From positions 7,115,001 through 7,179,000 of the forward strand of contig NZ_JAJOZB010000001.1 in assembly GCF_023701745.1 (NCBI RefSeq): a stretch of 64,000 bases of DNA. The letters run 5' to 3'. Source of the stretch: Streptomyces sp. RKAG293 (GTDB taxonomy: Bacteria > Actinomycetota > Actinomycetes > Streptomycetales > Streptomycetaceae). The notes below the pieces were generated by a model. That model made no database searches, was not told the DNA's origin, and saw nothing but the letters and a program-made list of their open reading frames with translations. Positions 50,012 to 57,569 of this stretch are shown piece by piece. A program made the translations under genes and the position numbers. The first letter of the stretch is position 1. The number at the start of each line of letters is the position of its first letter.

Positions 50012-50757
50012 TCGGCCTCGTGCTGGCAGCCGGCGCCGGACGGCGTCTGCGTCCCTACACCGACACCCTGCCCAAGGCTCTGGTGCCGGTGGATCCCGAG
50101 GGGGCGGGCACCACCACCGTCCTGGACCTGACCCTGGGCAACTTCGCCGAGGTCGGCCTCACCGACGCGGCGATCGTGATCGGCTACCGCGGCGAAGCCG
50201 TCGTCGAGCGCAAGGCCGCCCTGGAGAAGAAGTACGGCGTCAAGCTGCACCTCGTCGACAACGACAAGGCGGAGACCTGGAACAACGCCTACTCGCTGTG
50301 GTGCGCCCGGGACATCCTCACGGAGGGTGTGATCCTCGCCAACGGCGACACCGTGCACCCGGTCTCCGTCGAGAAGACCCTGCTGGCCGCCCGCGGCCAG
50401 GACCGGCGGATCATCCTCGCCCTCGACACGGTGAAGAAGCTCGCCGACGAGGAGATGAAGGTCATCACCGACCCGGCGAAGGGGGTTCAGCGCATCACCA
50501 AGCTGATGGACCCGGCCACCGCGACCGGCGAGTACATCGGCGTGACGCTGATCGAGTCGTCGGCCGCCGCCGACCTCGCCGACGCGCTGAAGACGACCTT
50601 CGAGAAGGACCCCGACCTCTACTACGAGGACGGCTACCAGGAGCTCGTGAACCGCGGCTTCACCATCGACACCGCGCCGATCGGCGACGTGGCCTGGGTC
50701 GAGATCGACAACCACGACGACCTGAAGAAGGCACGGGGGATCGCGTGCCAGTACTGA
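50008..50757 (+). CDS. NTP-transferase family sugar/polyol-phosphate cytidylyltransferase
   Basis: This 249-residue nucleotidyltransferase has the MIGLVLAAGAGRRLRPYTDTLPKALVPV signature (NTP loop and Lys), LGNFAEVGLTDAAIVIGYRGEAVV, WNNAYSLWCARDIL and ILANGDTVHP (metal-binding Asp). WNNAYSL is typical of the LicC/inositol-1-phosphate cytidylyltransferase type. It would activate a phosphoalcohol with CTP for the CDP-alcohol phosphotransferases on both sides. AGGAG lies 7 bases before the ATG, which overlaps the upstream stop (ATGA). The substrate is inferred, not shown. Confidence 0.88.
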   Translation: MIGLVLAAGAGRRLRPYTDTLPKALVPVDPEGAGTTTVLDLTLGNFAEVGLTDAAIVIGYRGEAVVERKAALEKKYGVKLHLVDNDKAETWNNAYSLWCARDILTEGVILANGDTVHPVSVEKTLLAARGQDRRIILALDTVKKLADEEMKVITDPAKGVQRITKLMDPATATGEYIGVTLIESSAAADLADALKTTFEKDPDLYYEDGYQELVNRGFTIDTAPIGDVAWVEIDNHDDLKKARGIACQY

Positions 50758-51806
50758 CTCGGCTGATCCCCTCGCCGGTCGTCGTCGACATCAACGGCGG
50801 GGCTCTCGCCGATCTGGCCGGCCTCCTGGCCGACCAGCGGATCTCCAGCTCGGGCAAGCTCGCCATCGCGGTCAGCGGCGGCTCCGGCCTCAAGCTGCGC
50901 GACCGGCTGGCTCCCGAGCTGCCCGGCGCCGACTGGTACCCGGTCGACGGCGGCACCATCGACGCCGCCGTCAAGCTCGCCGACGCCATGCGCGGCAAGC
51001 GGTACGACGCGGTCGTCGGCCTCGGCGGCGGCAAGATCATCGACGTCGCGAAGTACGCGGCCGCCCGGGTCGGGCTGCCGATGGTCGCCGTCGCGACCAA
51101 CCTCTCGCACGACGGCATCTGCTCGCCGGTCTCCACGCTGGACAACGACAACGGGCGCGGCTCCTACGGGGTGCCCACCCCGATAGCGCTGGTGATCGAC
51201 CTGGACGTGATCCGCGAGGCCCCGGTGCGCTACGTGCGCTCCGGGATCGGCGACGCGATCTCCAACCTCTCCGCCATCGCGGACTGGGAACTGTCGCACC
51301 GTGAGACCGGTGAGCCGATAGACGGTCTCGCCGCCGCCATGGCCCGCTCCGCCGGCGAGTCCGTACTGCGGCACCCGGGCGGGGTGGGCGACGACGCGTT
51401 CCTCACCACGCTCGCCGAGGGCCTGGTGCTCTCCGGCATCGCCATGTCGATCAGCGGGGACACCCGCCCGTCGTCCGGCGCCTGCCACGAGATCAGCCAC
51501 GCCTTCGACCTGCTGTACCCCAAGCGCGCCGCCGCGCACGGCGAGCAGGTCGGCCTGGGCGCCGCCTTCGCCATGTACCTGCGCGGGGCACACGAGGAGT
51601 CCGGCCTGATCGCCGAGGTGCTGCGACGCCACGGCCTGCCGGTCACACCCGGCGAGATCGGCTTCTCCGACGAGGAGTTCGTCAAGGCGGTCGAGTACGC
51701 ACCGCAGACCCGCCCCGGGCGCTACACGATCCTGGAACACCTCGACCTGTCCGCAGACCAGATCAAGGACGCATACGCCGACTATGCCAAAACCATCAGT
51801 AGCTGA
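50745..51806 (+). CDS. Iron-containing alcohol dehydrogenase, sn-glycerol-1-phosphate-dehydrogenase-like
   Basis: The 353-residue protein is of the G1PDH/dehydroquinate-synthase-like fold. It has AVVGLGGGKIIDVAKYAAARVGLPMVAVATNLSHDGICSPVS, the G1PDH-type SHDG motif with NAD/substrate loop. Further on are RSGIGDAISN, GACHEISHAFD and AHGEQVGLGAAFAMYL, carrying the metal-binding Asp and two His. This family reduces dihydroxyacetone phosphate to sn-glycerol-1-phosphate (EgsA, AraM), opposite in stereochemistry to ordinary bacterial glycerol phosphate. GTG 50745 lies inside the end of the cytidylyltransferase gene (13-bp overlap). An alternative polyol-phosphate substrate is possible. Confidence 0.85.
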   Translation: MPVLTRLIPSPVVVDINGGALADLAGLLADQRISSSGKLAIAVSGGSGLKLRDRLAPELPGADWYPVDGGTIDAAVKLADAMRGKRYDAVVGLGGGKIIDVAKYAAARVGLPMVAVATNLSHDGICSPVSTLDNDNGRGSYGVPTPIALVIDLDVIREAPVRYVRSGIGDAISNLSAIADWELSHRETGEPIDGLAAAMARSAGESVLRHPGGVGDDAFLTTLAEGLVLSGIAMSISGDTRPSSGACHEISHAFDLLYPKRAAAHGEQVGLGAAFAMYLRGAHEESGLIAEVLRRHGLPVTPGEIGFSDEEFVKAVEYAPQTRPGRYTILEHLDLSADQIKDAYADYAKTISS

Positions 51807-52563
51807 ACTCCGCCCGGTCGTTCATCCCCCAGGGGTGAAGGACCGGCGGAGCGGCGAGCACTGGGCCGGCCGGCTCTACATGCGCGAGCTCTCGCTGCAC
51901 ATCGACCGGCACCTGGTGAACACGCGGGTCACGCCCAACCAGGTGACGTACGTGATGACCGTCGCCGCCGTCCTCGCCGCCCCGGCTCTGCTGGTGCCGG
52001 GGATCGCCGGTGCCGTGCTCGGCGTGGTGATGGTCCAGCTGTATCTGCTGTTCGACTGTGTCGACGGCGAGCTCGCCCGCTGGAAGAAGCAGTACTCCCT
52101 GGGCGGGGTGTACCTGGACCGCGTCGCCGCCTATCTGTGCGACGCCGCGGTGCTGGTCGGTTTCGGTCTGCGCGGCGCCGACCTGTGGGGCTCCGGGCGG
52201 ATCGACTGGCTGTGGGCCTTCCTCGGCACGCTGGCCGCCCTCGGCGCCGTGCTGATCAAGGCGGAGACCGATCTCGTCGGCGTCGCCCGTCACCAGCACG
52301 GGCTGCCGCCGGTCAAGGAGGCGGCGTCCGAGCCGCGTTCGTCCGGTATGGCGCTGGCCCGCAAGGCCGCCGCGGCGCTGAAGTTCCACCGGCTCGTCCT
52401 CGGCATCGAGGCATCCCTGCTGATCCTGGTCCTGGCGATCCTGGACCAGGTCAGGGGCGATCTGTTCTTCTCGCGCCTCGGCATCGCCGTGCTGGCCGGC
52501 ATCGCGCTGCTGCAGTCGCTCCTGCACCTGGTCAGCATCCTCGCGTCGAGCAGGCTGAAGTGA
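51784..52563 (+). CDS. CDP-alcohol phosphatidyltransferase family protein with altered signature
   Basis: The 259-residue membrane protein has HLVNTRVTPNQVTYVMTV and the signature DCVDGELARWKKQYSLGGVYLDRVAAYLCD at residues 91-120. The first three Asp of the usual D-x2-D-G-x2-A-R-x8-G-x3-D-x3-D pattern are present, but the fourth position is Ala116; the next Asp is four residues later. The fourth Asp is proposed as the catalytic base of the family, so activity or chemistry may differ. About six helices are present. Its ATG overlaps the dehydrogenase gene by 23 bp. Confidence 0.87.
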   Translation: MPKPSVAELRPVVHPPGVKDRRSGEHWAGRLYMRELSLHIDRHLVNTRVTPNQVTYVMTVAAVLAAPALLVPGIAGAVLGVVMVQLYLLFDCVDGELARWKKQYSLGGVYLDRVAAYLCDAAVLVGFGLRGADLWGSGRIDWLWAFLGTLAALGAVLIKAETDLVGVARHQHGLPPVKEAASEPRSSGMALARKAAAALKFHRLVLGIEASLLILVLAILDQVRGDLFFSRLGIAVLAGIALLQSLLHLVSILASSRLK

Positions 52564-53453
52564 GTACGCCGCTGAAGCTCGGCGCGGTGATCATCACCAT
52601 GGGCAACCGTCCCGTGGAGCTGCGCGACCTGCTGGACTCCGTCGCCAAGCAGGACGGCCCGCCGATCGAGGTCGCGCTGGTCGGCAACGGGTCCCCGCTG
52701 CCCGAGCTGGCAGGGTCCGCGCCGCGGCTGCGCACCGTCGAGCTGCCCGAGAACCTGGGCATTCCCGGCGGCCGCAACGTCGGCGTCGAGCTCTTCGGCC
52801 CGAACGGCTCCGACGTCGACGTGGTGCTGTTCCTCGACGACGACGGGCTGCTGCCCGGCACCGACACCGGGGAGCTGCTCCGCCAGGCCTTCGCGGCCGA
52901 CCCGGAGCTGGGCATCGTCAGCTTCCGGATCGCGGACCCGGAGACCGGCACCACCCAGCGCCGCCACGTGCCGCGGCTGCGGGCGTCCGACCCCATGCAC
53001 TCCTCGCGGGTGACCACCTTCCTGGGCGGCGCCAGCGCGGTCCGTACGAAGGTGCTGGCGCAGGTCGGCGGGCTGCCGGACGAGTTCTTCTACGCGCACG
53101 AGGAGACGGACCTGGCCTGGCGGGCGCTGGACGCCGGCTGGATGATCGACTACCGGTCGGACATGGTCCTGCACCACCCGCTCACCGAGCCCAGCCGGCA
53201 CGCGGTCTACCACCGGATGGTGGCCCGCAACCGGGTGTGGCTGGCGCGCCGGAACCTGCCCTGGCCCCTGGTGCCCGCCTACCTCGGCACCTGGATCCTG
53301 CTGACCCTGGCCAGACGCCCCTCCGGTCCCGCCCTGCGGGCCTGGATCGGTGGATTCCGGGAAGGCTGGTCGACACCGTGCGGCCCCCGGCGCCCCATGA
53401 AGTGGCGCACGGTATGGCGGCTGACCCGACTGGGCCGACCCCCGATCATCTGA
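52560..53453 (+). CDS. Glycosyltransferase family 2
   Basis: The 297-residue GT-A enzyme has AVIITMGNRPVELRDLLDSV, VALVGNGSPLPE, LPENLGIPGGRNVGVELFG, VVLFLDDDGLLPG (DxD metal motif) and EFFYAHEETDLAWRALDAGW (acceptor/base region). The C-terminus has YHRMVARNRVWLARRNLPWPLVPAYLGTWILL, an amphipathic or membrane-associated segment. It resembles rhamnosyl/galactosyl transferases of glycan assembly. GTG 52560 overlaps the previous stop (GTGA). The sugar donor is unknown. A 72-bp gap separates it from the exporter genes. Confidence 0.88.
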   Translation: MSTPLKLGAVIITMGNRPVELRDLLDSVAKQDGPPIEVALVGNGSPLPELAGSAPRLRTVELPENLGIPGGRNVGVELFGPNGSDVDVVLFLDDDGLLPGTDTGELLRQAFAADPELGIVSFRIADPETGTTQRRHVPRLRASDPMHSSRVTTFLGGASAVRTKVLAQVGGLPDEFFYAHEETDLAWRALDAGWMIDYRSDMVLHHPLTEPSRHAVYHRMVARNRVWLARRNLPWPLVPAYLGTWILLTLARRPSGPALRAWIGGFREGWSTPCGPRRPMKWRTVWRLTRLGRPPII

Positions 53454-53525
53454 CAAGCTCGAACCTGAGAGCATCGGTCGCAGTCCGGGACCCCCCTACC
53501 CCGGACGCGCACCTTGAGGACGAAA

Positions 53526-54464
53526 GTGTCTACTGTGAGCGGAACAGCGCACGACGGCGCCGTCGCCGTGAGTGTCCCATCGGACTCCCCGGCCGACGGC
53601 GGGCTGTCGGCTTCCGAGCTGGCGGCGAAGTACGGGCTGTCGGTCAGTGGTGCCCGGCCGGGCCTGGCCGAGTACACCCGGCAGTTGTGGGGCCGGCGGC
53701 ACTTCATCAACGAGTTCGCGAAGGCGCGGACGCAGGCGCAGTACACCGATGCCCGGCTGGGTCAGCTGTGGCAGGTGATGACGCCGTTGCTGAACGCGGC
53801 GGTGTACTACCTGATCTTCGGGCTGTTGCTGGGTACCGACCGCGGTGTGGACAACTTCATCGCGTTCCTGGTGACCGGCATCTTCATCTTCACGTTCACC
53901 CAGTCGTCGATCATGAGCGGTGTGAAGGCGGTGGCGGGGAACCTGGGGCTGATCCGGGCGCTGCACTTCCCGCGGGCGTCGATGCCGCTGGCGTTCACGC
54001 TGATGCAGCTGCAGCAGTTGCTGATGTCGATGCTGGTGCTGTTCTCGATCGTGCTGATGACCGGTGAGGTGCCGACCTGGTCGTGGTTCCTGGCGATTCC
54101 GGCGCTGTTCATCCAGTCGGTGTTCAACGCCGGTGTGGCGCTGGCGGTGGCCCGGCTGGGCAGCAAGATGACGGACCTGGCGCAGCTGATGCCGTTCATC
54201 CTGCGGACGTGGATGTACACCTCCGGCGTGATGTACAGCATCGCCAATTTCACGAAGGACGCACCGTACTTCGTGAAGCTCCTGCTCGACATCAACCCGG
54301 TGGCCGTCTACATCGACCTGATGCGCTTCGCGTTGATCGACAGCGTGACGGCCGAGCAGATGCCGCCGCACGTGTGGGCGGTCGCGGTGGGCTGGGCGAT
54401 CTTCGCGGGCGTCGGCGGGTATGTGTATTTCTGGAAGGCTGAGGAGAAGTACGGCCGTGGCTGA
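53526..54464 (+). CDS. ABC-2 type exporter permease (Wzm/TagG-like)
   Basis: This 312-residue permease has a cytosolic N-terminus (about 85 residues with RQLWGRRHFINEFAKARTQAQYTDARLGQLWQ) and then six hydrophobic helices. The amphipathic connector and the LRALHFPRASMPLAF coupling-helix motif match polysaccharide or teichoic-acid exporters, including mycobacterial galactan Wzm-type proteins. GTG 53526 is chosen because GAGGA lies 5 bases upstream. It overlaps its ATPase partner by 8 bp. It probably flips or exports the glycolipid or glycopolymer made by the genes upstream. Confidence 0.9.
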   Translation: MSTVSGTAHDGAVAVSVPSDSPADGGLSASELAAKYGLSVSGARPGLAEYTRQLWGRRHFINEFAKARTQAQYTDARLGQLWQVMTPLLNAAVYYLIFGLLLGTDRGVDNFIAFLVTGIFIFTFTQSSIMSGVKAVAGNLGLIRALHFPRASMPLAFTLMQLQQLLMSMLVLFSIVLMTGEVPTWSWFLAIPALFIQSVFNAGVALAVARLGSKMTDLAQLMPFILRTWMYTSGVMYSIANFTKDAPYFVKLLLDINPVAVYIDLMRFALIDSVTAEQMPPHVWAVAVGWAIFAGVGGYVYFWKAEEKYGRG

Positions 54465-55233
54465 GCAGACTGAAACCCGTGTCCCCACCGTGATCGTGGA
54501 CGATGTGCACATCGTCTACCGGGTGCACGGCGCGGGAAACAGCAAAGGCAGCGCGACGGCTGCCCTGGGACGCATAATCTCGCGCAAGTCGTCGCCCAAC
54601 GTCCGGCTGGTCCATGCCGTGCGCGGGGTGAGTTTCACTACGTACCGGGGTGAGGCGGTCGGCCTGATCGGGTCGAACGGGTCGGGCAAGTCGACGATGC
54701 TGCGGGCCATCGCGGGTCTGCTGCCGCCGGAGAGCGGCCGGGTCTACACCGACGGCCAGCCCTCGCTGCTGGGCGTCAACGCGGCGCTGATGAACGACCT
54801 GACCGGCGAGCGGAACGTCATACTCGGCGGCCTGGCGATGGGCATGTCGCAGGAGGAGATCCGCGAGCGGTACCAGGGCATCGTGGAGTTCTCCGGGATC
54901 AACGAGAAGGGTGACTTCATCTCGTTGCCGATGCGGACGTATTCCTCGGGCATGGCGGCCCGGCTGCGGTTCTCGATCGCGGCGGCCAAGAACCACGACG
55001 TGCTGATGATCGACGAGGCGCTGGCCACCGGCGACCGCTCCTTCCAGCGCCGCTCGGAGGAACGCATTCGTGAGCTGCGCAAGGAAGCCGGCACCGTCTT
55101 CCTGGTCAGCCACAACAACAAGTCGATCCGTGACACCTGTGACCGGGTGCTGTGGCTGGAGAAGGGCGAGCTCCTCATGGACGGCCCGACGGACGACGTG
55201 CTGAAGGCTTACGAAGAGGCCAGCAACAAGTAG
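54457..55233 (+). CDS. ABC exporter ATPase (Wzt/TagH-like)
   Basis: The 258-residue ATPase has VIVDDVHIVYRV, GLIGSNGSGKSTMLRAIAGLLPP (Walker A), LTGERNVILGGLAMGMSQEEI, RTYSSGMAARLRFSIAA (signature) and VLMIDEALATGDRSFQRRSEERI (Walker B and the GDxxFxxK-type loop). The typical Wzt C-terminal carbohydrate-binding domain is absent, as in TagH-like or mycobacterial galactan exporters. GTG 54457 overlaps the permease gene by 8 bp. It forms the complete exporter with that permease. Confidence 0.92.
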   Translation: MAEQTETRVPTVIVDDVHIVYRVHGAGNSKGSATAALGRIISRKSSPNVRLVHAVRGVSFTTYRGEAVGLIGSNGSGKSTMLRAIAGLLPPESGRVYTDGQPSLLGVNAALMNDLTGERNVILGGLAMGMSQEEIRERYQGIVEFSGINEKGDFISLPMRTYSSGMAARLRFSIAAAKNHDVLMIDEALATGDRSFQRRSEERIRELRKEAGTVFLVSHNNKSIRDTCDRVLWLEKGELLMDGPTDDVLKAYEEASNK

Positions 55234-55270
55234 CCGGCGGGCGGCCCGGACCAGCGGTCCGCGCCGCCGC

Positions 55271-55320
55271 ACGGACGATCGGGCCCCCGCCGGGCAGAAC
55301 CGGTGGGGGCCCGTCCGTTT
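55271..55320 (+). terminator. Terminator after the exporter operon
   Basis: ACGGAC-GATC-GGGCCCCCGCCGG, a 6-base loop, then CCGGTGGGGGCCC-GTCCGT-TT form a long hairpin with inner and outer stems. Confidence 0.85.
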
Positions 55321-55643
55321 CGCGCGTGATCCGCCGCCGGGGCCCGGGCACCCGCCTGGAACATCCCGTGCGCCCCTCTCCGGGGACGCCAACCGGCGCT
55401 GCCGGGAGCCCGATTGCCGGCGGACGGGGGGAATCCGAACGGAATCCCGCCGGTCGCTCGCGCCCCCGGCGTACGCCGGTGACCTGCCCGACGTAAGCTG
55501 TAGCGGTGCTCCGGGGTGGGCGCGGCGTGTCCGAAATGGGAAGATTCTTCCCAGCGGTGTAGAACGGGGAGTGTGGCGGCCATGAAGATCGGGACCATCC
55601 AGCTCCACAGCGCGCCGGCCGCGCGTGGGACGGGAAGCCCGCG
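55321..55643. promoter_or_regulatory. Promoter region of the hopanoid operon
   Basis: These 323 bp contain no clear protein gene. A 17-bp perfect palindrome (TGGGAAGA-T-TCTTCCCA) is at 55537-55553. A possible leader frame of 21 residues (MKIGTIQLHSAPAARGTGSPR, 55582-55647) overlaps the hpnC start. GGGAAG about 8 bases before GTG 55644 is the ribosome site of hpnC. No canonical promoter hexamers were evident. Confidence 0.45.
55537..55553. promoter_or_regulatory. 17-bp palindrome upstream of hpnC
   Basis: TGGGAAGA-T-TCTTCCCA is perfectly symmetric about a central T and about 90 bp from the hpnC start. It could be an operator for regulated hopanoid synthesis. Confidence 0.5.
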
Positions 55644-56531
55644 GTGACCGCCGACGCGCAGTCGCGCGCCGTCCTCGACAAGGCCGCCCGCGAGAACTTC
55701 CCGGTCGCTCCGTTCTTCGTGCCGAAGGCGTGGCGCGGCGATCTGATGGCCGTCTACGGCTTCGCCCGGCTCGTCGACGACATCGGCGACGGCGATCTGG
55801 CCAACGGCGGCCGCGACGACGCCGCCCGGCTCGGCCTTCCGCAGGACGCCGCCGAGGACCGGATCGTCATGCTCGACGCGTTCGAGGACGATCTGCGGAA
55901 GGTCTTCGCCGGAACCCCCCGCCATCCGCTGCTCCTGGCGCTGCAGCCCACCGTCCGCCGGCACGGGCTGACCCCCGGCCCCTTCGAGGGTCTGATCGAG
56001 GCCAACCGCCAGGACCAGCGGGTCCGGCGCTACGACACGTACGAGGACCTGCTCGCCTACTGCGAGCTGTCCGCCAACCCGGTGGGCCGGCTCGTTCTGG
56101 GGATCACGGGCACCTCGACACCCGAGCGGAACCGGCTCTCCGACGCCGTCTGCACCGCGCTGCAGATCGTCGAGCACTTGCAGGACGTGACCGAGGACCT
56201 CGGCCGCGACCGTATCTACCTGCCGGCACAGGACATGAAACGCTTCGGAGTCACCGAAGCGGACCTCGCCGCCCCCACCGCTGGCGCACAGGTGCGCGCA
56301 CTGGTGGCATTCGAAGCGGAACGCGCCCGGGACCTTCTGAATGAAGGCACCCCATTGGTGGGTAGCGTCCGTGGCAGGCTCAGGCTTCTGCTCGCCGGCT
56401 TCGTCGGCGGCGGGCGTGCCGCGCTGAAGGCGGTCGAGAGTGCGGGCTACGACGTGCTCCCGGGACCGCCGAAAGCCACCAGACCAAGCCTGCTGCGCGA
56501 AGTGGGGTCGACATTGCGAAGAAAGGGGTGA
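55644..56531 (+). CDS. hpnC: Squalene synthase HpnC (hydroxysqualene synthase step)
   Basis: In the HpnCDE route, HpnD makes presqualene diphosphate from farnesyl diphosphate, HpnC converts it to hydroxysqualene, and HpnE reduces that to squalene. This 295-residue trans-isoprenyl synthase has the first Asp-rich motif VDDIGDGD at about residue 44, YCELSANPVGRLVLG, and the second motif QIVEHLQDVTEDLGRDRIYLP. GTG 55644 overlaps the end of a possible leader frame. It is the first gene of the operon and is followed after 8 bp by hpnD. Confidence 0.93.
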   Translation: MTADAQSRAVLDKAARENFPVAPFFVPKAWRGDLMAVYGFARLVDDIGDGDLANGGRDDAARLGLPQDAAEDRIVMLDAFEDDLRKVFAGTPRHPLLLALQPTVRRHGLTPGPFEGLIEANRQDQRVRRYDTYEDLLAYCELSANPVGRLVLGITGTSTPERNRLSDAVCTALQIVEHLQDVTEDLGRDRIYLPAQDMKRFGVTEADLAAPTAGAQVRALVAFEAERARDLLNEGTPLVGSVRGRLRLLLAGFVGGGRAALKAVESAGYDVLPGPPKATRPSLLREVGSTLRRKG

Positions 56532-56539
56532 GGCGGACC

Positions 56540-57478
56540 GTGAACGGTTCTGCCCACACGTCCGGGCCGGTTCTCGCCGCCTACCGTTACTGCGAGAGCG
56601 TGACCGGGCACGAGGCCCGCAACTTCGCCTACGGCATCCGCCTGCTGCCCCTCCCCAAGCGGCAGGCCATGTCGGCCCTCTATGCCTTCTCCCGCCGCGT
56701 CGACGACATCGGCGACGGCGACCTCGACCCCGCGGTCAAGCAGATCCGGCTCGACGAGACCCGGGCCCTGCTGGCCCGGATCCGCGCGGGTGAGATCCGC
56801 GAGGACGACACCGACCCGGTGGCGGTGGCGCTCACCGACGCGGCACGCCGTTTTCCGCTGCCGCTCGGCGGACTCGACGAACTGATCGACGGCGTCCTGA
56901 TGGACGTGCACGGCGAGACGTACGAGACCTGGGACGACCTGGCGGCGTACTGCCGCTGCGTCGCGGGCGCCATCGGACGGCTCTCGCTGGGCGTCTTCGG
57001 CACCGTCGGTCCCGGCCGACGGGGCACCGGCGACATGGAGCGCGCCGCCGGGTACGCCGACACCCTCGGCCTCGCCCTGCAACTCACCAACATCCTGCGG
57101 GACGTCCGGGAGGACGCCGGCAACGGCCGGACCTATCTGCCCGCCCAGGACCTCGCCAAGTTCGGCTGCTCGGAGGGGTTCCACACCGACACCCCGCCGC
57201 CCGGCTCGGATTTCGCCGGCCTGATCGAGTACGAAGTACGCCGGGCCCGCGCCCTGTTCGCGACCGGCTACCAATTGCTACCTATGCTCGACCGCCGCAG
57301 CGGCGCCTGTGTGGCCGCGATGGCGGGTATCTACCGCAGACTGCTGGACCGGATCGCCGCGGATCCCGAGGCGGTGCTGCGCGGCCGGGTTTCGCTTCCG
57401 GGTCACCAGAAGGCGTACGTAGCCGTACGCGGTCTGGCCGGTCTCGACGCCCGCCGCTCGGCACGGGGGCGCGGGTGA
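56540..57478 (+). CDS. hpnD: Presqualene diphosphate synthase HpnD
   Basis: The 312-residue enzyme condenses two farnesyl diphosphates to presqualene diphosphate. It shows YRYCESVTGHEARNFAYGIRLLP, the first motif VDDIGDGD at about residue 54, YCRCVAGAIGRLSLGVFG, and the second motif NILRDVREDAGNGRTYLPAQDLAKFG. GTG 56540 is preferred because GAGG lies 6 bases upstream; an in-frame GTG at 56528 overlapping the hpnC stop is the alternative. It is followed after 91 bp by hpnE. Confidence 0.93.
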   Translation: MNGSAHTSGPVLAAYRYCESVTGHEARNFAYGIRLLPLPKRQAMSALYAFSRRVDDIGDGDLDPAVKQIRLDETRALLARIRAGEIREDDTDPVAVALTDAARRFPLPLGGLDELIDGVLMDVHGETYETWDDLAAYCRCVAGAIGRLSLGVFGTVGPGRRGTGDMERAAGYADTLGLALQLTNILRDVREDAGNGRTYLPAQDLAKFGCSEGFHTDTPPPGSDFAGLIEYEVRRARALFATGYQLLPMLDRRSGACVAAMAGIYRRLLDRIAADPEAVLRGRVSLPGHQKAYVAVRGLAGLDARRSARGRG

Positions 57479-57569
57479 CGTTCCTAGCAACCAGTCAGGT
57501 CCCCAGCGCGTCAGTGCCGGTGACGGAGCGTCGTGTCGCGTCGGGCGCCGGCGAAAGGGGGGAGTGCGG

